Part shown: one piece after another, positions 31,042-40,665 of the stretch
Numbering within the stretch: the stretch's first letter is position 1
Layout of the letters: each line of letters starts with the position of its first letter
Source of the DNA: Tolumonas lignilytica
GTDB lineage: Bacteria > Pseudomonadota > Gammaproteobacteria > Enterobacterales > Aeromonadaceae
Assembly (NCBI RefSeq): GCF_000527035.1
Contig: NZ_AZUK01000001.1
Location: 186,001 to 250,000, forward strand
Reading direction: 5' to 3'
Length of the DNA: 64,000 bases
Program-made: the position numbers and the translations under genes
The notes under the pieces: generated by a model
Databases searched by the model: none
Told to the model about the DNA's origin: nothing
What the model saw: only the letters and a program-made list of their open reading frames with translations

Positions 31042-31960
31042 TGAATTGCTTCTGCAAATTCTGACCGCAGCAATTAAGACAGGGACACCATTATTGCTGG
31101 TCGCATTAGGTGAAATGGTTTGTGAAAAATCAGGTGTTTTAAACCTCGGACAGGAAGGCATGATGCTGATGGGTGCGGTGTGTGGGTTTATCGCTGCCGC
31201 AACCTCTGGTTCTCTTATTTTCGGCGTGCTCATGGCCATGCTTGCTGGCATGCTGATGTCTCTCCTCTTTGGCGTGATCAGTATGCACCTGAAAGCGAAT
31301 CAGGTAGCCACAGGGTTGGCTTTAACGATTTTTGGTACAGGGCTGAGTGCTTTTATTGGTTCAACCTATGTCGGTCAAACCGTGAAAGGTTTTCACGCTA
31401 TTGTCGTGCCTGTTTTATCCAATATTCCTTTTTTGGGAAGTATACTCTTTAAACACGATCCGCTTATTTACTTGAGTTGGTTGATCACGATTGCCGTGGG
31501 CCTGTTTTGCACCAAAACACGCGGTGGATTGATTCTGCGTGCTGTTGGCGAGAACCCATATAATGCCAACGCCATTGGCCTGCCTGTTATGAAGGTGCGC
31601 TACATGGCTATCTTATTTGGCGGTGCCATGGCTGGTTTGGCTGGTTCATATATGTCGCTGGCTTACACACCGATGTGGATGGAAAATATGACTGGTGGTC
31701 GTGGCTGGATCGCATTGGCGCTGGTGGTTTTTTCTTCATGGAAAACCAAAAACTTAGTGTTGGGTGCTTATCTGTTTGGTATTGCCAGTATCATGCACTT
31801 GGTTTTACAAGGTTTAGGGATGAAGATATCCCCTAACCTGCTGGCGATGCTGCCGTATCTGGCTACACTGATTGTCATGATTTTTATTGGCTCGAATCGA
31901 ATGAAGGAAAAACTTTCGGCACCCATGTCATTGGGTCAGACATTCGATTCCAGAGTTTAA
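31034..31960 (+). CDS. BMP-type ABC importer permease 2
   Basis: A 308-aa permease, shorter partner of the preceding one, with the characteristic NLGQEGMMLMGAVCGF loop and about eight helices. The two are expected to form a heterodimeric pore. The eight-base overlap indicates translational coupling. Confidence 0.9.
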   Translation: MDNELLLQILTAAIKTGTPLLLVALGEMVCEKSGVLNLGQEGMMLMGAVCGFIAAATSGSLIFGVLMAMLAGMLMSLLFGVISMHLKANQVATGLALTIFGTGLSAFIGSTYVGQTVKGFHAIVVPVLSNIPFLGSILFKHDPLIYLSWLITIAVGLFCTKTRGGLILRAVGENPYNANAIGLPVMKVRYMAILFGGAMAGLAGSYMSLAYTPMWMENMTGGRGWIALALVVFSSWKTKNLVLGAYLFGIASIMHLVLQGLGMKISPNLLAMLPYLATLIVMIFIGSNRMKEKLSAPMSLGQTFDSRV

Positions 31961-32042
31961 TTTTTCATTGATTACTTTTGCTGTGTGATTGATGAGCCGC
32001 AAGCTTTGCTTGTGTATCTTAAAAATAATCGGAGAAATACGA

Positions 32043-33119
32043 ATGAAGACAAGGATATTTCGTTTACTTGCTGTTGCAGCGTTAACTGCGGGCTGTTCTC
32101 TGGCCGCTGTTGCTGATGAACCAATGAAAGTAGGTTTTGTTTATGTTGGTCCGGTTGGCGATCATGGCTGGAGCTATGAACACGATCGCGCCCGTAAAGA
32201 ACTGGAAAAAGCATTGCCTGGTCAAGTTAAAACCACTTTCGTAGAGAATGTGTCAGAAGGTGCTGACGCTGAACGCGTGATCACGCAACTGGCAAAAAGT
32301 GGTAATAAAATTATTTTCACTACCTCTTTTGGCTTCATGAATCCAACGCTGAAAGTAGCGAAAAAATTCCCTAATGTCGTATTTGAACATGCTACCGGTT
32401 ACAAACGTACGGCAAACGTAGGCACTTATATTCAACGTGCTTACGAAGGTCGTTATGTTGCTGGTGTTGCTGCTGGTCTGCTGACCAAATCCAATACGAT
32501 TGGTTACATCGCCTCTTTCCCAATTCCTGAAGTGTACCGTGATATTGATGCTACTTTCTTAGGTGCCAAATCAGTTAATCCAAATGTAAAAATCAAGATT
32601 GTTTGGGTGAACTCTTGGTATGACCCAGGTAAAGAAACCGATGCTGCCAACGCCTTAATCGACCAGGGTGTTGATGTTCTGATGCAGCATACTGACAGCC
32701 CTGCACCAATGATGGTGGCTGAAAAACGGGGTATCCGTGCTGTAGGTCAGGCTTCTGATGTAGCAAGCTATGGTCCTAAAGCGCATATTTTCTCTATCCA
32801 AGACAATTGGGAACCACATTACCTGAAAACTGTGGAAGCAGTTAAAAACGGTACCTGGAAACCTCAGGATTACTGGGGTGGTTTTGCTGATGACGTAGTA
32901 CGTCTGGCTTCTATTAACGACAACTTGCCAAAAAATGTTAAAGATGCCATTAACACTACTTATACCAAAATCAAAACTGGTGAGTTCAAACCGTTCACTG
33001 GTCCAATCAAAGACAATACAGGCAAAGAAGTGGTACCAGCAGGTCACTCTCTGACTGACGCAGAATTAGCCCAAATCAACTGGTTTGTTGAAGGCATTGA
33101 TTCGAATATCGCTAAATAA
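32043..33119 (+). CDS. BMP-family substrate-binding protein
   Basis: A 358-aa extracytoplasmic binding protein of the Bmp/PnrA class, which in characterised members binds purine nucleosides. It has a signal sequence (about 1-24). LTAGC could serve as a lipobox, but AVAD also offers a signal-peptidase I site, so lipoprotein versus free periplasmic protein is open. Motifs: GFVYVGPVGDHGWSYEHDRAR, TSFGFMN, FPNVVFEHATGYKR and NVGTYIQRAYEGRYVAG. GGAG lies eight bases before the ATG. It is the last rather than the first gene of the operon, with an 82-base gap before it that may hold its own promoter. Codon use looks biased toward high expression. Confidence 0.92.
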   Translation: MKTRIFRLLAVAALTAGCSLAAVADEPMKVGFVYVGPVGDHGWSYEHDRARKELEKALPGQVKTTFVENVSEGADAERVITQLAKSGNKIIFTTSFGFMNPTLKVAKKFPNVVFEHATGYKRTANVGTYIQRAYEGRYVAGVAAGLLTKSNTIGYIASFPIPEVYRDIDATFLGAKSVNPNVKIKIVWVNSWYDPGKETDAANALIDQGVDVLMQHTDSPAPMMVAEKRGIRAVGQASDVASYGPKAHIFSIQDNWEPHYLKTVEAVKNGTWKPQDYWGGFADDVVRLASINDNLPKNVKDAINTTYTKIKTGEFKPFTGPIKDNTGKEVVPAGHSLTDAELAQINWFVEGIDSNIAK

Positions 33120-33144
33120 TTAGCGTGTAATTATCTATTACACC

Positions 33145-33170
33145 AAGGGAGCTTCGGCTCCCTTTTTTAT
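33145..33170 (+). terminator. UUCG-loop intrinsic terminator of the transporter operon
   Basis: AAGGGAGC-TTCG-GCTCCCTT followed by TTTT, a textbook stable tetraloop terminator. Confidence 0.93.
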
Positions 33171-33188
33171 TTCCGATCGGGCGTAAAA

Positions 33189-33210
33189 AAGGCCTCTGTT
33201 CAGAGGCCTT
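33189..33210 (-). terminator. Intrinsic terminator of aspC
   Basis: Perfect ten-base stem AAGGCCTCTG / CAGAGGCCTT. On the minus strand it is followed by TTTTTTACG. It lies 27 bases past the aspC stop. Confidence 0.9.
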
Positions 33211-33237
33211 ATTTTTACCTAATTCGCATTAGATAAT

Positions 33238-34428
33238 TTAAATAACAGCAGCAATACCATCGATCAAGGCATCAATGTTGTTTTTAGTCATACCCGCAAC
33301 ACTGATACGACCAGAACCCACGATATAAATCGCAAATTCATTTTTCAGACGGGCAACCTGCTCTTTATTCAGCCCGGAGAACGAAAACATGCCGTTTTGC
33401 TGAGTGATAAAACTGAAGTCTTGTTGGATCCCTTTTGCCTTCAATTTTTGCACGAACAATTCCCGCATCTCCCAGATACGGTCGCGCATCATCTTCACTT
33501 CCTCAATCCATTCGGCACGCAAGGTTGTATCTTTCAGAACAGTGGCAACAACGGCGGCACCGTGTGATGGAGGATTGGAATAATTCGCCCGAATCGTTGT
33601 TTTTACTTGGCTGAATGAACGCAGGGCAACTTCACTGTCAGTAGTCACCACAGTGATAGCACCTACACGCTCATTATATAAACCAAAGTTTTTAGAGAAC
33701 GAGCTGGCAACCAAAAGTTCTTTATTATATTTAGCGAACGTACGCAGCCCTGCCGCGTCCTCTTCGACGCCACGGCCAAATCCTTGATAAGCAAAATCAA
33801 AGAAAGGAAGCAACTGACGGTCGGCACAGAATTTTGCTAATACTTCCCATTGCTCTAATGACGGATCAACGCCGGTCGGGTTATGGCAGCAACCGTGCAA
33901 CAGCACCACGTCACCAGCCACTGCCGCAGACAGCGATTCCAACATGCCGTTGAAATCCAGAGCTTTACTTTCTGGAGAATAATAACGGTATTCGGCAGTT
34001 TCCATACCAGCAACACCGAATACCTGGAAGTGGTTTACCCAGGTTGGATTAGAGATCCAAACCTTTTTAGAAACGCCCTGACGGAAAAGGAATTCAGCGC
34101 CAATACGCAATGCACCAGTCCCGCCCGGTGCTTGTGCCGTTTTCGCTCGTTTACTGGTGACGATTTCGTGATCAGCACCGAACAGCAGCGCCTGTACTAA
34201 CTGACCATATTCCGCATTACCTTCAATGCTCAGATAGTTTTTGGTGGTCTCTGTTTCCAGCAGAATTTTTTCTGCCTTTTTTACACAATTGAGGATGGGT
34301 GTGGCGCCAGCTTCATCTTTATAAATGCCGACACCCAGATTGATTTTGTTACTGCGCGGGTCATTACGGAATTCTTCGGTTAAGCCCAGAATAGGGTCTG
34401 CCGGAGCCTGAGTCACCTTCTCAAACAT
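33238..34428 (-). CDS. aspC: Aspartate aminotransferase
   Basis: A 396-aa class I PLP aminotransferase (oxaloacetate + glutamate to aspartate + 2-oxoglutarate). The N-terminus [20 protein letters not shown], the [10 protein letters not shown] loop, [10 protein letters not shown] and [16 protein letters not shown] with the PLP lysine fit AspC. TyrB is very similar, so tyrosine/phenylalanine transamination is also possible. A GGTAT-GTT-ATACC dyad (34486-34498) lies in the promoter region. Confidence 0.92.
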   Translation of the reverse strand: MFEKVTQAPADPILGLTEEFRNDPRSNKINLGVGIYKDEAGATPILNCVKKAEKILLETETTKNYLSIEGNAEYGQLVQALLFGADHEIVTSKRAKTAQAPGGTGALRIGAEFLFRQGVSKKVWISNPTWVNHFQVFGVAGMETAEYRYYSPESKALDFNGMLESLSAAVAGDVVLLHGCCHNPTGVDPSLEQWEVLAKFCADRQLLPFFDFAYQGFGRGVEEDAAGLRTFAKYNKELLVASSFSKNFGLYNERVGAITVVTTDSEVALRSFSQVKTTIRANYSNPPSHGAAVVATVLKDTTLRAEWIEEVKMMRDRIWEMRELFVQKLKAKGIQQDFSFITQQNGMFSFSGLNKEQVARLKNEFAIYIVGSGRISVAGMTKNNIDALIDGIAAVI

Positions 34429-34534
34429 GTTTCGTCCTGTTTTGTTTGGCTAGTTGGGGGATAGGCAATCATTCGCCTAGATTTGGGTATGTTATACCAC
34501 CCGAAAAAGAGAGCGACCACCGCTTATTATCAAT

Positions 34535-35449
34535 CTATGCTACATGAAGCCAGTTTTTTGCATATACCATCACTTGCTGGGGGAGCTTTTGCTGATTTTC
34601 AATTAGAAACTGCAAACTGATTTGTTGTTTACGCGACAACACAGCCAGTGGCCATTTCTCTTCTGTCATCAAAGGGTGCCCTAGCAACCGCAAATAATCT
34701 GGCCAATTTGCTGGTAAATACAATGACAATGGACGTTGTAACCGCGCTGCAAATTCTGCCGCCTGCAAAATACCATCGGGTGACAAATCACCTAAATGGC
34801 TCCATGGCATATCATGCATCAGAGCAAGCATAAATTGTTCTGCCAGATAAGTCGCTTTTATTGGCGCATGAATAAGTAACGAGTTTGGTGGCAAAGAGAG
34901 ACTGACAAAAGTGTCTCGATTATCAACGGTAATAATGTGGTGCGGTTGACCATCTTTCCACAATATTTTTTTGATATCAGGAATCACACGCTCTGGAATG
35001 GCCACCTCTCCCCAGGCTCGTAATAACGCACTGATATCCAGAAGCTCGCCTGAGCGCATAAAGATACTGCACGGTAAATCACTGCGTAGCAGCAGGTAGC
35101 TGTCACGCTGCAATTTGATGTCGTGTTCGTGAATTTGTTCTTCCGAAATCACCCGTTCCTGATTTAACAAGCATGACATGATCCGGCTGTTACAATGTTC
35201 TGGTAACTGAATATCCAGTTGCTGAAGTATCAATTCAAGTGACGGAAGAGAATGAGCCATAAGTTGCTGACGGAATGTTTGCTCTCCTGTCTTAGTCAGT
35301 TGATATACACCCTCTCCCTGAGCCGTCACCCAGCCGTGTTGCAGCCAGATATTTAACTGAATAATAGCCCAACGTCTGCGTACTCTGACTTGCCGCTTAG
35401 TCAGCAAACGCTCAACCAGCGCAGCAGATGCAGTGTTGAGATCCGTCAT
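34535..35449 (-). CDS. Putative JetD/MksG-like Toprim-domain protein downstream of mukB
   Basis: A 304-aa protein with no classical enteric counterpart at this position. The N-terminal third (about 12-62) looks like a winged helix (VRRRWAIIQLNIWLQHGW...YQLTKTGEQTF). The C-terminal half resembles the DUF2220/JetD_C Toprim domain: VDNRDTFVSL at about 175-184 where the family has VEN..., and HLGDLSPDGILQAAEF at about 218-233 where it has (Y)WGDLDPDG. The catalytic Glu would therefore be Asp176 and the second Asp of DxD would be Ser223, suggesting altered or lost nuclease chemistry. It follows mukB by 54 bases across a terminator-like hairpin. Homology is inferred by eye; a false match is possible. 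Confidence 0.6.
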   Translation of the reverse strand: MTDLNTASAALVERLLTKRQVRVRRRWAIIQLNIWLQHGWVTAQGEGVYQLTKTGEQTFRQQLMAHSLPSLELILQQLDIQLPEHCNSRIMSCLLNQERVISEEQIHEHDIKLQRDSYLLLRSDLPCSIFMRSGELLDISALLRAWGEVAIPERVIPDIKKILWKDGQPHHIITVDNRDTFVSLSLPPNSLLIHAPIKATYLAEQFMLALMHDMPWSHLGDLSPDGILQAAEFAARLQRPLSLYLPANWPDYLRLLGHPLMTEEKWPLAVLSRKQQISLQFLIENQQKLPQQVMVYAKNWLHVA

Positions 35450-35475
35450 ATCTCTTCGCTTCCTGTATCCAAAAG

Positions 35476-35497
35476 AAAGGCAGCTTATGCTGCCTTT
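35476..35497 (-). terminator. Terminator/attenuator hairpin between mukB and the Toprim-like gene
   Basis: AAAGGCAGC / GCTGCCTTT with a four-base loop, running into CTTTT on the minus strand. It lies between the mukB stop (35504) and the next gene start (35449). The downstream gene therefore depends on read-through or a promoter in 3' mukB. Confidence 0.7.
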
Positions 35498-35503
35498 TTT
35501 AGA

Positions 35504-38500
35504 TTATGCCGCTTCAGTATTACCACCAAAGCCACGCAGACCGACCACATGAACATGTTCCTGCTTGCCATGCACCTTGCGGATGAGTTTGTAGGTCGTC
35601 CCTTTTTCCGGGCTGATGTTTTCCGGTGCAGCGATCAGTAACTGCATATCCTGTCGCTCACACAATTCAAACAGGGTCGCAATTGACTTGGCATCCAAAC
35701 GGGCTGCTTCATCAAGGAACAGCAAACGACACGGTTCCAGATCACTGCTGCGCAGACGACGGTTTTCATCTTCCCAGCTTTGCAGCACCATCAGCAGAAT
35801 AGCTTGACCCGTACCGATCGCTTCACCAGTCGATAAAGCACCGCTTTCTGCCCGCAACCAACCATCCACACCACGCAACACCTCAATTTCCAGCTCAAGG
35901 TAATTACGATAATCCAGCAAGGCTTCACCTAATACCTGGAAGCTGCGATCACCCTGATCGATGTGAGGATTCAAGCGTTGGAATAGTTTGGCCATGGCCT
36001 CAGAGAATGTCAGTTCATTGCTGGCAAACAGATCTTGGTGTTGCTGAGCATGTTCACCCAATGTTTGCAGCAAACGGGCATATGCCTCCCGCACATTAAC
36101 ATTCAGACGCACACCGCGGACCTGACCAAAAGTAATATTCTGCAGGCCCTGATTCATGACGCGAATACGATTCTGTTCACGACGGATGATATTCGTAATT
36201 TTTGCCGCCACCTCATGTGATGACAGAGACAGATGCGTTTCACGTTGCTTCAGTTCATCTGCCAGACGAGCCAGTTCAATTTCCATCTCTTCAATCGCAT
36301 CAATCGGATCATCAGAACGAATGATGTCGTGTCGGATACGATCTTTAAGGTAACGATAAACCTGAATATAGAACTGAACTTTTTGTTCTGTCTGACGATT
36401 TCCTTCGGACAAGCGTAAACTGTCGCGTAATGCCTCATCACCCGCTACCGCGAGTCGTAAAGCCCCCAGCGACTTGTCTGACATGGAGCGCAATTCATCC
36501 GCATCCAGATATGCCAATTCACGGCGATTCAACTGCTTCTCAACACTGTTCGTCCGAGCCAGGGTTAACACGCGACTCCAACTCTTTTTATGCTCCAGCA
36601 ACAAATGTCGAGCGGCGCGATATTCTTTATTTTCAGCATTAAAGCGTTGATTTAAGCTATCTATATCACGACGGCAAATCTGGTATTGCGTTTCAGCTTG
36701 AGTCCGACGGCTACGGGTTCGCACCAACTGATCTTCCAGATCACGCTTTTTACCTCTCGCCTGATCTTCCATATCTGCGGCAACTTGTAGCCCCATCTGC
36801 TGTAATTCTCGCTCAAACTCCTGCAGAGTCTGAGTCTTGGCTTGCAGGCTGGAATGTAATGCCGTTTGTACCTGTATGGCATCCTGATACCGTTGTACGA
36901 TTTGTTTCAGCTGTTCCGTCAGTTGGCGACGAAGCTGCTCGGCATCCGCCAGTTTTTGCTTTAGTCGTTCACTAATTTCTGATGTCTGATCTAACAAACT
37001 TTCTGCATCGTGATAGGCAAAATATGCCCGACGGGCAAACAGTTCATCCAGTGCAAACGCTTGGCGGCGAACATCAGTAAGCTGTTGTTCCGCAACAAAA
37101 CCTGCTTGCTGTAATTCATCGTATGCCGCCGGATCTTCCCGTAAGGCATCTAACATTGATTCCAGTTGGCGACATGCTTTTTCGTGTTTATCAAGAAATA
37201 ACTGAGCTTCATGACAGGCTGCAAACTCCGCTTCTGCTTGTGACAAGCGTTCGTTTAATGTCATATCAAACAGCAGGTTGAACTGCGATTGCAGACGCAC
37301 AACCAGCTGTTGCTGTTGTTGCAATGCCGTCATCCGTTGACGATATTGATGTTCATTTTGCTGCTGTTGTTGCAGATTATTTTCAGCCTGACGGATTTCA
37401 GATTGCAGAGCTGTCAGAGCCGCTTCGGGATCATCTTCAAACGCCACATGCAGATGCTCTGTCATGAACTGACTCAAGTGATGATACAACCGGTTCTGCT
37501 TCTGCTGTTCAAACGCAGTTTTGGCATATGTCTCAACAATTTCATCACGTTGGGCGGATAACAGTTCGATACGTTGCTCGCGTGCCGCCCGACCAAAAAC
37601 CGGAATTTCCGGATAACGTGAATAACGCACTTCACGCTGACTAGCACGAACTAAGACTGCCTTATCGAATTCTGTGGCTTCATGCAGATTTTCGTCGAAG
37701 GAGTCCGGATTCCCTTGAATCAGATAAATATCATCAGGTAAATCACTCAACGTATTAAGATGCTTGATGGCACCGTCCAGATCCATCACGACAATCGCAC
37801 TGCGTGCCGGCCCGAACAACGCAGAATAATAAGGGGCATCATCAAGAGAGATATCGTCATAGACATCTGTCAGTAATACGCCGCCTAATTGCTCGCTGAT
37901 ACGAACTAATTGAGGATCTTCATTACCTGCAAACTGCTGCAGATTACGCAGCTGTTTTTCCAGAGCGTCTTTCTGTTGTTGCAGCTGCTGTTTTTCCTGC
38001 TCAAGACGTCGCTCTTCCGTCAGTGTTTTTTGCAGCAACTGACTGATAGCCACTGGAGACTCCAATGTCTCGCCTGTCATTTCCTGCAATTTATCGAGTT
38101 TTTCGTGTGCAACTAACCATGCAGGCGCTTTCTTACGCAAGGCTTCAATTTGCTGTCGGGTTGCATCCACCTGATGCAACACCCGAATGCGATCTTGCTG
38201 ATCACGCTCAAGCCGTTGCTGCAGATCATCCTGTTGAACCACCAGCTCTTCCGCTAGCAGATTTAACTGTTCATTATCTGTTAAATCGTACTTATTGCCC
38301 TGCTGTTCAAGTTGCCGCAACAGTTGTTCCTGAATGCCAACTAACGCATTTTGTTGCTCTAAATCACGGCGAATATCTTGTAAGGCGCGTTCAACCTGAG
38401 CCCGTCGAGCAAGTGCGGCCCGATAATTTCTGGCCTGTTCAATAATCTCTTGAGCCTTTTCCCAGGCTTGTTCCCGAGCAATCGGGCCGGCAATTTGTTG

Positions 38501-39946
38501 TAAAGCCGCATAGGCTTTTTCATACTGATCGGCAGCCGCTTTAGCCAAACGAAGACGTTGCTGTAACGACAAAACCTGATCTGTCGCTTGTTGTTCCTGC
38601 TCACGCAGTGTTTGCTGGAAATTGACGACGTTATCCGGTGTTAAGTCAGGTAACTCGCACAGCTTTTGGGCCTGCTCCAAGGCATTGACCGCTTGTCGGA
38701 ACTGAATGGCTCGTGTTTGTTGCACATCCAGTGCCTGCTGATAGTCTGCCAACTGGCTTTTCAGGCTGTCAGCCTCTTCTTCACTTTGCGTTTTTCGCAA
38801 TTCCAGTTCTGACTTTTCTTCTGCCAATTCGGTGGTAATTGCTGATTGCTCTTCCGCTTTTAACGTCAGTTCTTCAACATCTTCACGATACTGGATGATC
38901 TTGTTGGTTAAGCCGGTGGCAGCCATCACTTTGGCCAAGTGTTCAGATGCCAGTTCCAGATCTTCGGTAAGATGCTTTTCTCGCGCGGTCATCTGTTCGG
39001 CTTCTTCCGCCAGATAAATCGCGCGCTGTTTTTCCTCTTTGATCAGACGTTGCTTATCCTGCAACTGCTTACGACCATGTAAAGCCAGCTCTGACAGACG
39101 ATTTTTTTCACTCTGATTGCGCACAAAATCAGCGGCAACATAATTTGTAGTTTCGGTGATCAGATGACGAAATAAATCACGCTGTGATTGGGTTTCTTTA
39201 ATGGCATCTAGCGTCCGGCGATTTTCATGAATAGCCGCTTCCATATCCTGGAAGGCTTTGCGCACCCCGGAGTTCTCAGGCAGTAAATATTCACGTAATG
39301 AACGGCTAATCGAAGATGAGATACCGCCATACAATGATGCTTCGATCAGGCGATAGAATCTGGAGCGATCACGTTGATCACGGAGCTTTTTGGCTGTCAC
39401 TCCGTATTCAAACATGATGTTATGATAATCGGTCACCGAATTGAACTTAACAAATCGAATCGCCCCTAATTCAGCGGCCTGCTTCCGCAATTCATTGAAG
39501 GGCCGGACTTTGGCTTTATCATCATCCAGTTTTTCTAGCAGAAACTCCGTTGGCAGCAGATTTTCCGGAACATCCAGCATACAGAAAGGCGTAATATTGA
39601 CCTTGTTATCACGATTCGCCACCTGCTCAAGATGCACCCCAAACCATAACCGTTGCCCTTTGGAATTGCGGACATCAATCATGGAATAGCAGTGACCACG
39701 CTGTAATTTGCCATACAGACCGCGATCACGACTGGCAGATGAACTTCCGGCTTCGGTGGTATTACGGAAATGCAATAATGTCTGATCAGGGATCAGTGCC
39801 GTAATCAACGCAGCCATACTGGTTGACTTACCTGCGCCATTACCACCCGATAGTGTCGTCACCATCTGATCCAACTCGAAGGTACGGGCAAAAAAACCGT
39901 TCCAGTTAATCATGGTGAAAGAGAGAAATTTACCACGCGTGATCAT
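35504..39946 (-). CDS. mukB: Chromosome partition SMC-like protein MukB
   Basis: A 1480-aa SMC-family ATPase, the usual MukB size (E. coli 1486). Walker A is GGNGAGKST (34-42). Two long Gln/Glu-rich coiled-coil arms (about 240-660 and 790-1120) flank a central hinge (about 665-785). The C-terminal head has the signature LSTGEAIGTGQAILL and Walker B CRLLFLDEAARLDAKS. It condenses and segregates DNA with MukE and MukF. Its ATG overlaps the mukE stop by four bases. Confidence 0.98.
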   Translation of the reverse strand: MITRGKFLSFTMINWNGFFARTFELDQMVTTLSGGNGAGKSTSMAALITALIPDQTLLHFRNTTEAGSSSASRDRGLYGKLQRGHCYSMIDVRNSKGQRLWFGVHLEQVANRDNKVNITPFCMLDVPENLLPTEFLLEKLDDDKAKVRPFNELRKQAAELGAIRFVKFNSVTDYHNIMFEYGVTAKKLRDQRDRSRFYRLIEASLYGGISSSISRSLREYLLPENSGVRKAFQDMEAAIHENRRTLDAIKETQSQRDLFRHLITETTNYVAADFVRNQSEKNRLSELALHGRKQLQDKQRLIKEEKQRAIYLAEEAEQMTAREKHLTEDLELASEHLAKVMAATGLTNKIIQYREDVEELTLKAEEQSAITTELAEEKSELELRKTQSEEEADSLKSQLADYQQALDVQQTRAIQFRQAVNALEQAQKLCELPDLTPDNVVNFQQTLREQEQQATDQVLSLQQRLRLAKAAADQYEKAYAALQQIAGPIAREQAWEKAQEIIEQARNYRAALARRAQVERALQDIRRDLEQQNALVGIQEQLLRQLEQQGNKYDLTDNEQLNLLAEELVVQQDDLQQRLERDQQDRIRVLHQVDATRQQIEALRKKAPAWLVAHEKLDKLQEMTGETLESPVAISQLLQKTLTEERRLEQEKQQLQQQKDALEKQLRNLQQFAGNEDPQLVRISEQLGGVLLTDVYDDISLDDAPYYSALFGPARSAIVVMDLDGAIKHLNTLSDLPDDIYLIQGNPDSFDENLHEATEFDKAVLVRASQREVRYSRYPEIPVFGRAAREQRIELLSAQRDEIVETYAKTAFEQQKQNRLYHHLSQFMTEHLHVAFEDDPEAALTALQSEIRQAENNLQQQQQNEHQYRQRMTALQQQQQLVVRLQSQFNLLFDMTLNERLSQAEAEFAACHEAQLFLDKHEKACRQLESMLDALREDPAAYDELQQAGFVAEQQLTDVRRQAFALDELFARRAYFAYHDAESLLDQTSEISERLKQKLADAEQLRRQLTEQLKQIVQRYQDAIQVQTALHSSLQAKTQTLQEFERELQQMGLQVAADMEDQARGKKRDLEDQLVRTRSRRTQAETQYQICRRDIDSLNQRFNAENKEYRAARHLLLEHKKSWSRVLTLARTNSVEKQLNRRELAYLDADELRSMSDKSLGALRLAVAGDEALRDSLRLSEGNRQTEQKVQFYIQVYRYLKDRIRHDIIRSDDPIDAIEEMEIELARLADELKQRETHLSLSSHEVAAKITNIIRREQNRIRVMNQGLQNITFGQVRGVRLNVNVREAYARLLQTLGEHAQQHQDLFASNELTFSEAMAKLFQRLNPHIDQGDRSFQVLGEALLDYRNYLELEIEVLRGVDGWLRAESGALSTGEAIGTGQAILLMVLQSWEDENRRLRSSDLEPCRLLFLDEAARLDAKSIATLFELCERQDMQLLIAAPENISPEKGTTYKLIRKVHGKQEHVHVVGLRGFGGNTEAA

Positions 39947-40665
39947 ATATCCAGCCCCAGTTGCTCTTCGTCTTCTTCTGCTTCATCCAGTGAATCCCAT
40001 ACGGTTTCACGGGTTGGTAATTCATCGTCATGCAAAATTGCTTCGCCTTCACGGATCATGCGTAGCTGTACAGCACGAGGATCTTCATCGGTACGCACAT
40101 CAGCAGCAAAACGAAACACAGCTTCATTGACCCGAAATTTGTCGCCAACGCCCAATGCCGTCACCATGCCCAAACGACGTAAACGACGCATGGATGTGCG
40201 AATGCGTTCCTGCAGTTTCTTCTTATCTAAATCCGTACCACCACTACGTTGATTCACCATCCGCAATAACTGACGTTCATCCGATAAAGAAACGATTTCC
40301 TCCTGCAGATCCTGCAGGGAAAAAACACCTTCATTTGCCAACCGTTCAGGGCTCAAATAGAGATAACACAAGACTTTACCGACCAGCATATCCAATTCAG
40401 ACAGAACAGAAGTGCCAATCTCTGAAGTTGACCGTGGGCGCAGATAGAAAAAACCTTCCGGCGCTTTAATGAGTTCAACCTGGTAACGACTATAAAAACT
40501 TTCCAGTTCATCATGGTAATCAAGCAGATAGGAGTGACTATCCAGATCATCTGCACTAATGTGTTTACCACTGCGTAATGCTGTATCCAATTTTGGAAAC
40601 AAAGGGTTAGCAATCGCCTGCGCCAAACGCAAAGCAATAGGAAGTTCAGTATTGATCAATGACAT
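39943..40665 (-). CDS. mukE: Chromosome partition protein MukE
   Basis: A 240-aa KITE-type winged-helix subunit bridging MukF and MukB. Conserved blocks: RLAQAIANPLFPKLDTALRSGKHI, VELIKAPEGFFYLRPRSTSE and LCYLYLSPERLANEG. The start MSLINTELP overlaps the mukF end by 20 bases with an AAGG site inside mukF; a longer reading 20 codons upstream is not family-like. Confidence 0.96.
   Translation of the reverse strand: MSLINTELPIALRLAQAIANPLFPKLDTALRSGKHISADDLDSHSYLLDYHDELESFYSRYQVELIKAPEGFFYLRPRSTSEIGTSVLSELDMLVGKVLCYLYLSPERLANEGVFSLQDLQEEIVSLSDERQLLRMVNQRSGGTDLDKKKLQERIRTSMRRLRRLGMVTALGVGDKFRVNEAVFRFAADVRTDEDPRAVQLRMIREGEAILHDDELPTRETVWDSLDEAEEDEEQLGLDI

Noticed and set aside
36000-39500. Long plus-strand open frames opposite mukB
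   Set aside because: They are antisense shadows of Gln/Leu/Glu-rich coiled-coil coding sequence, without ribosome-binding sites or family resemblance.
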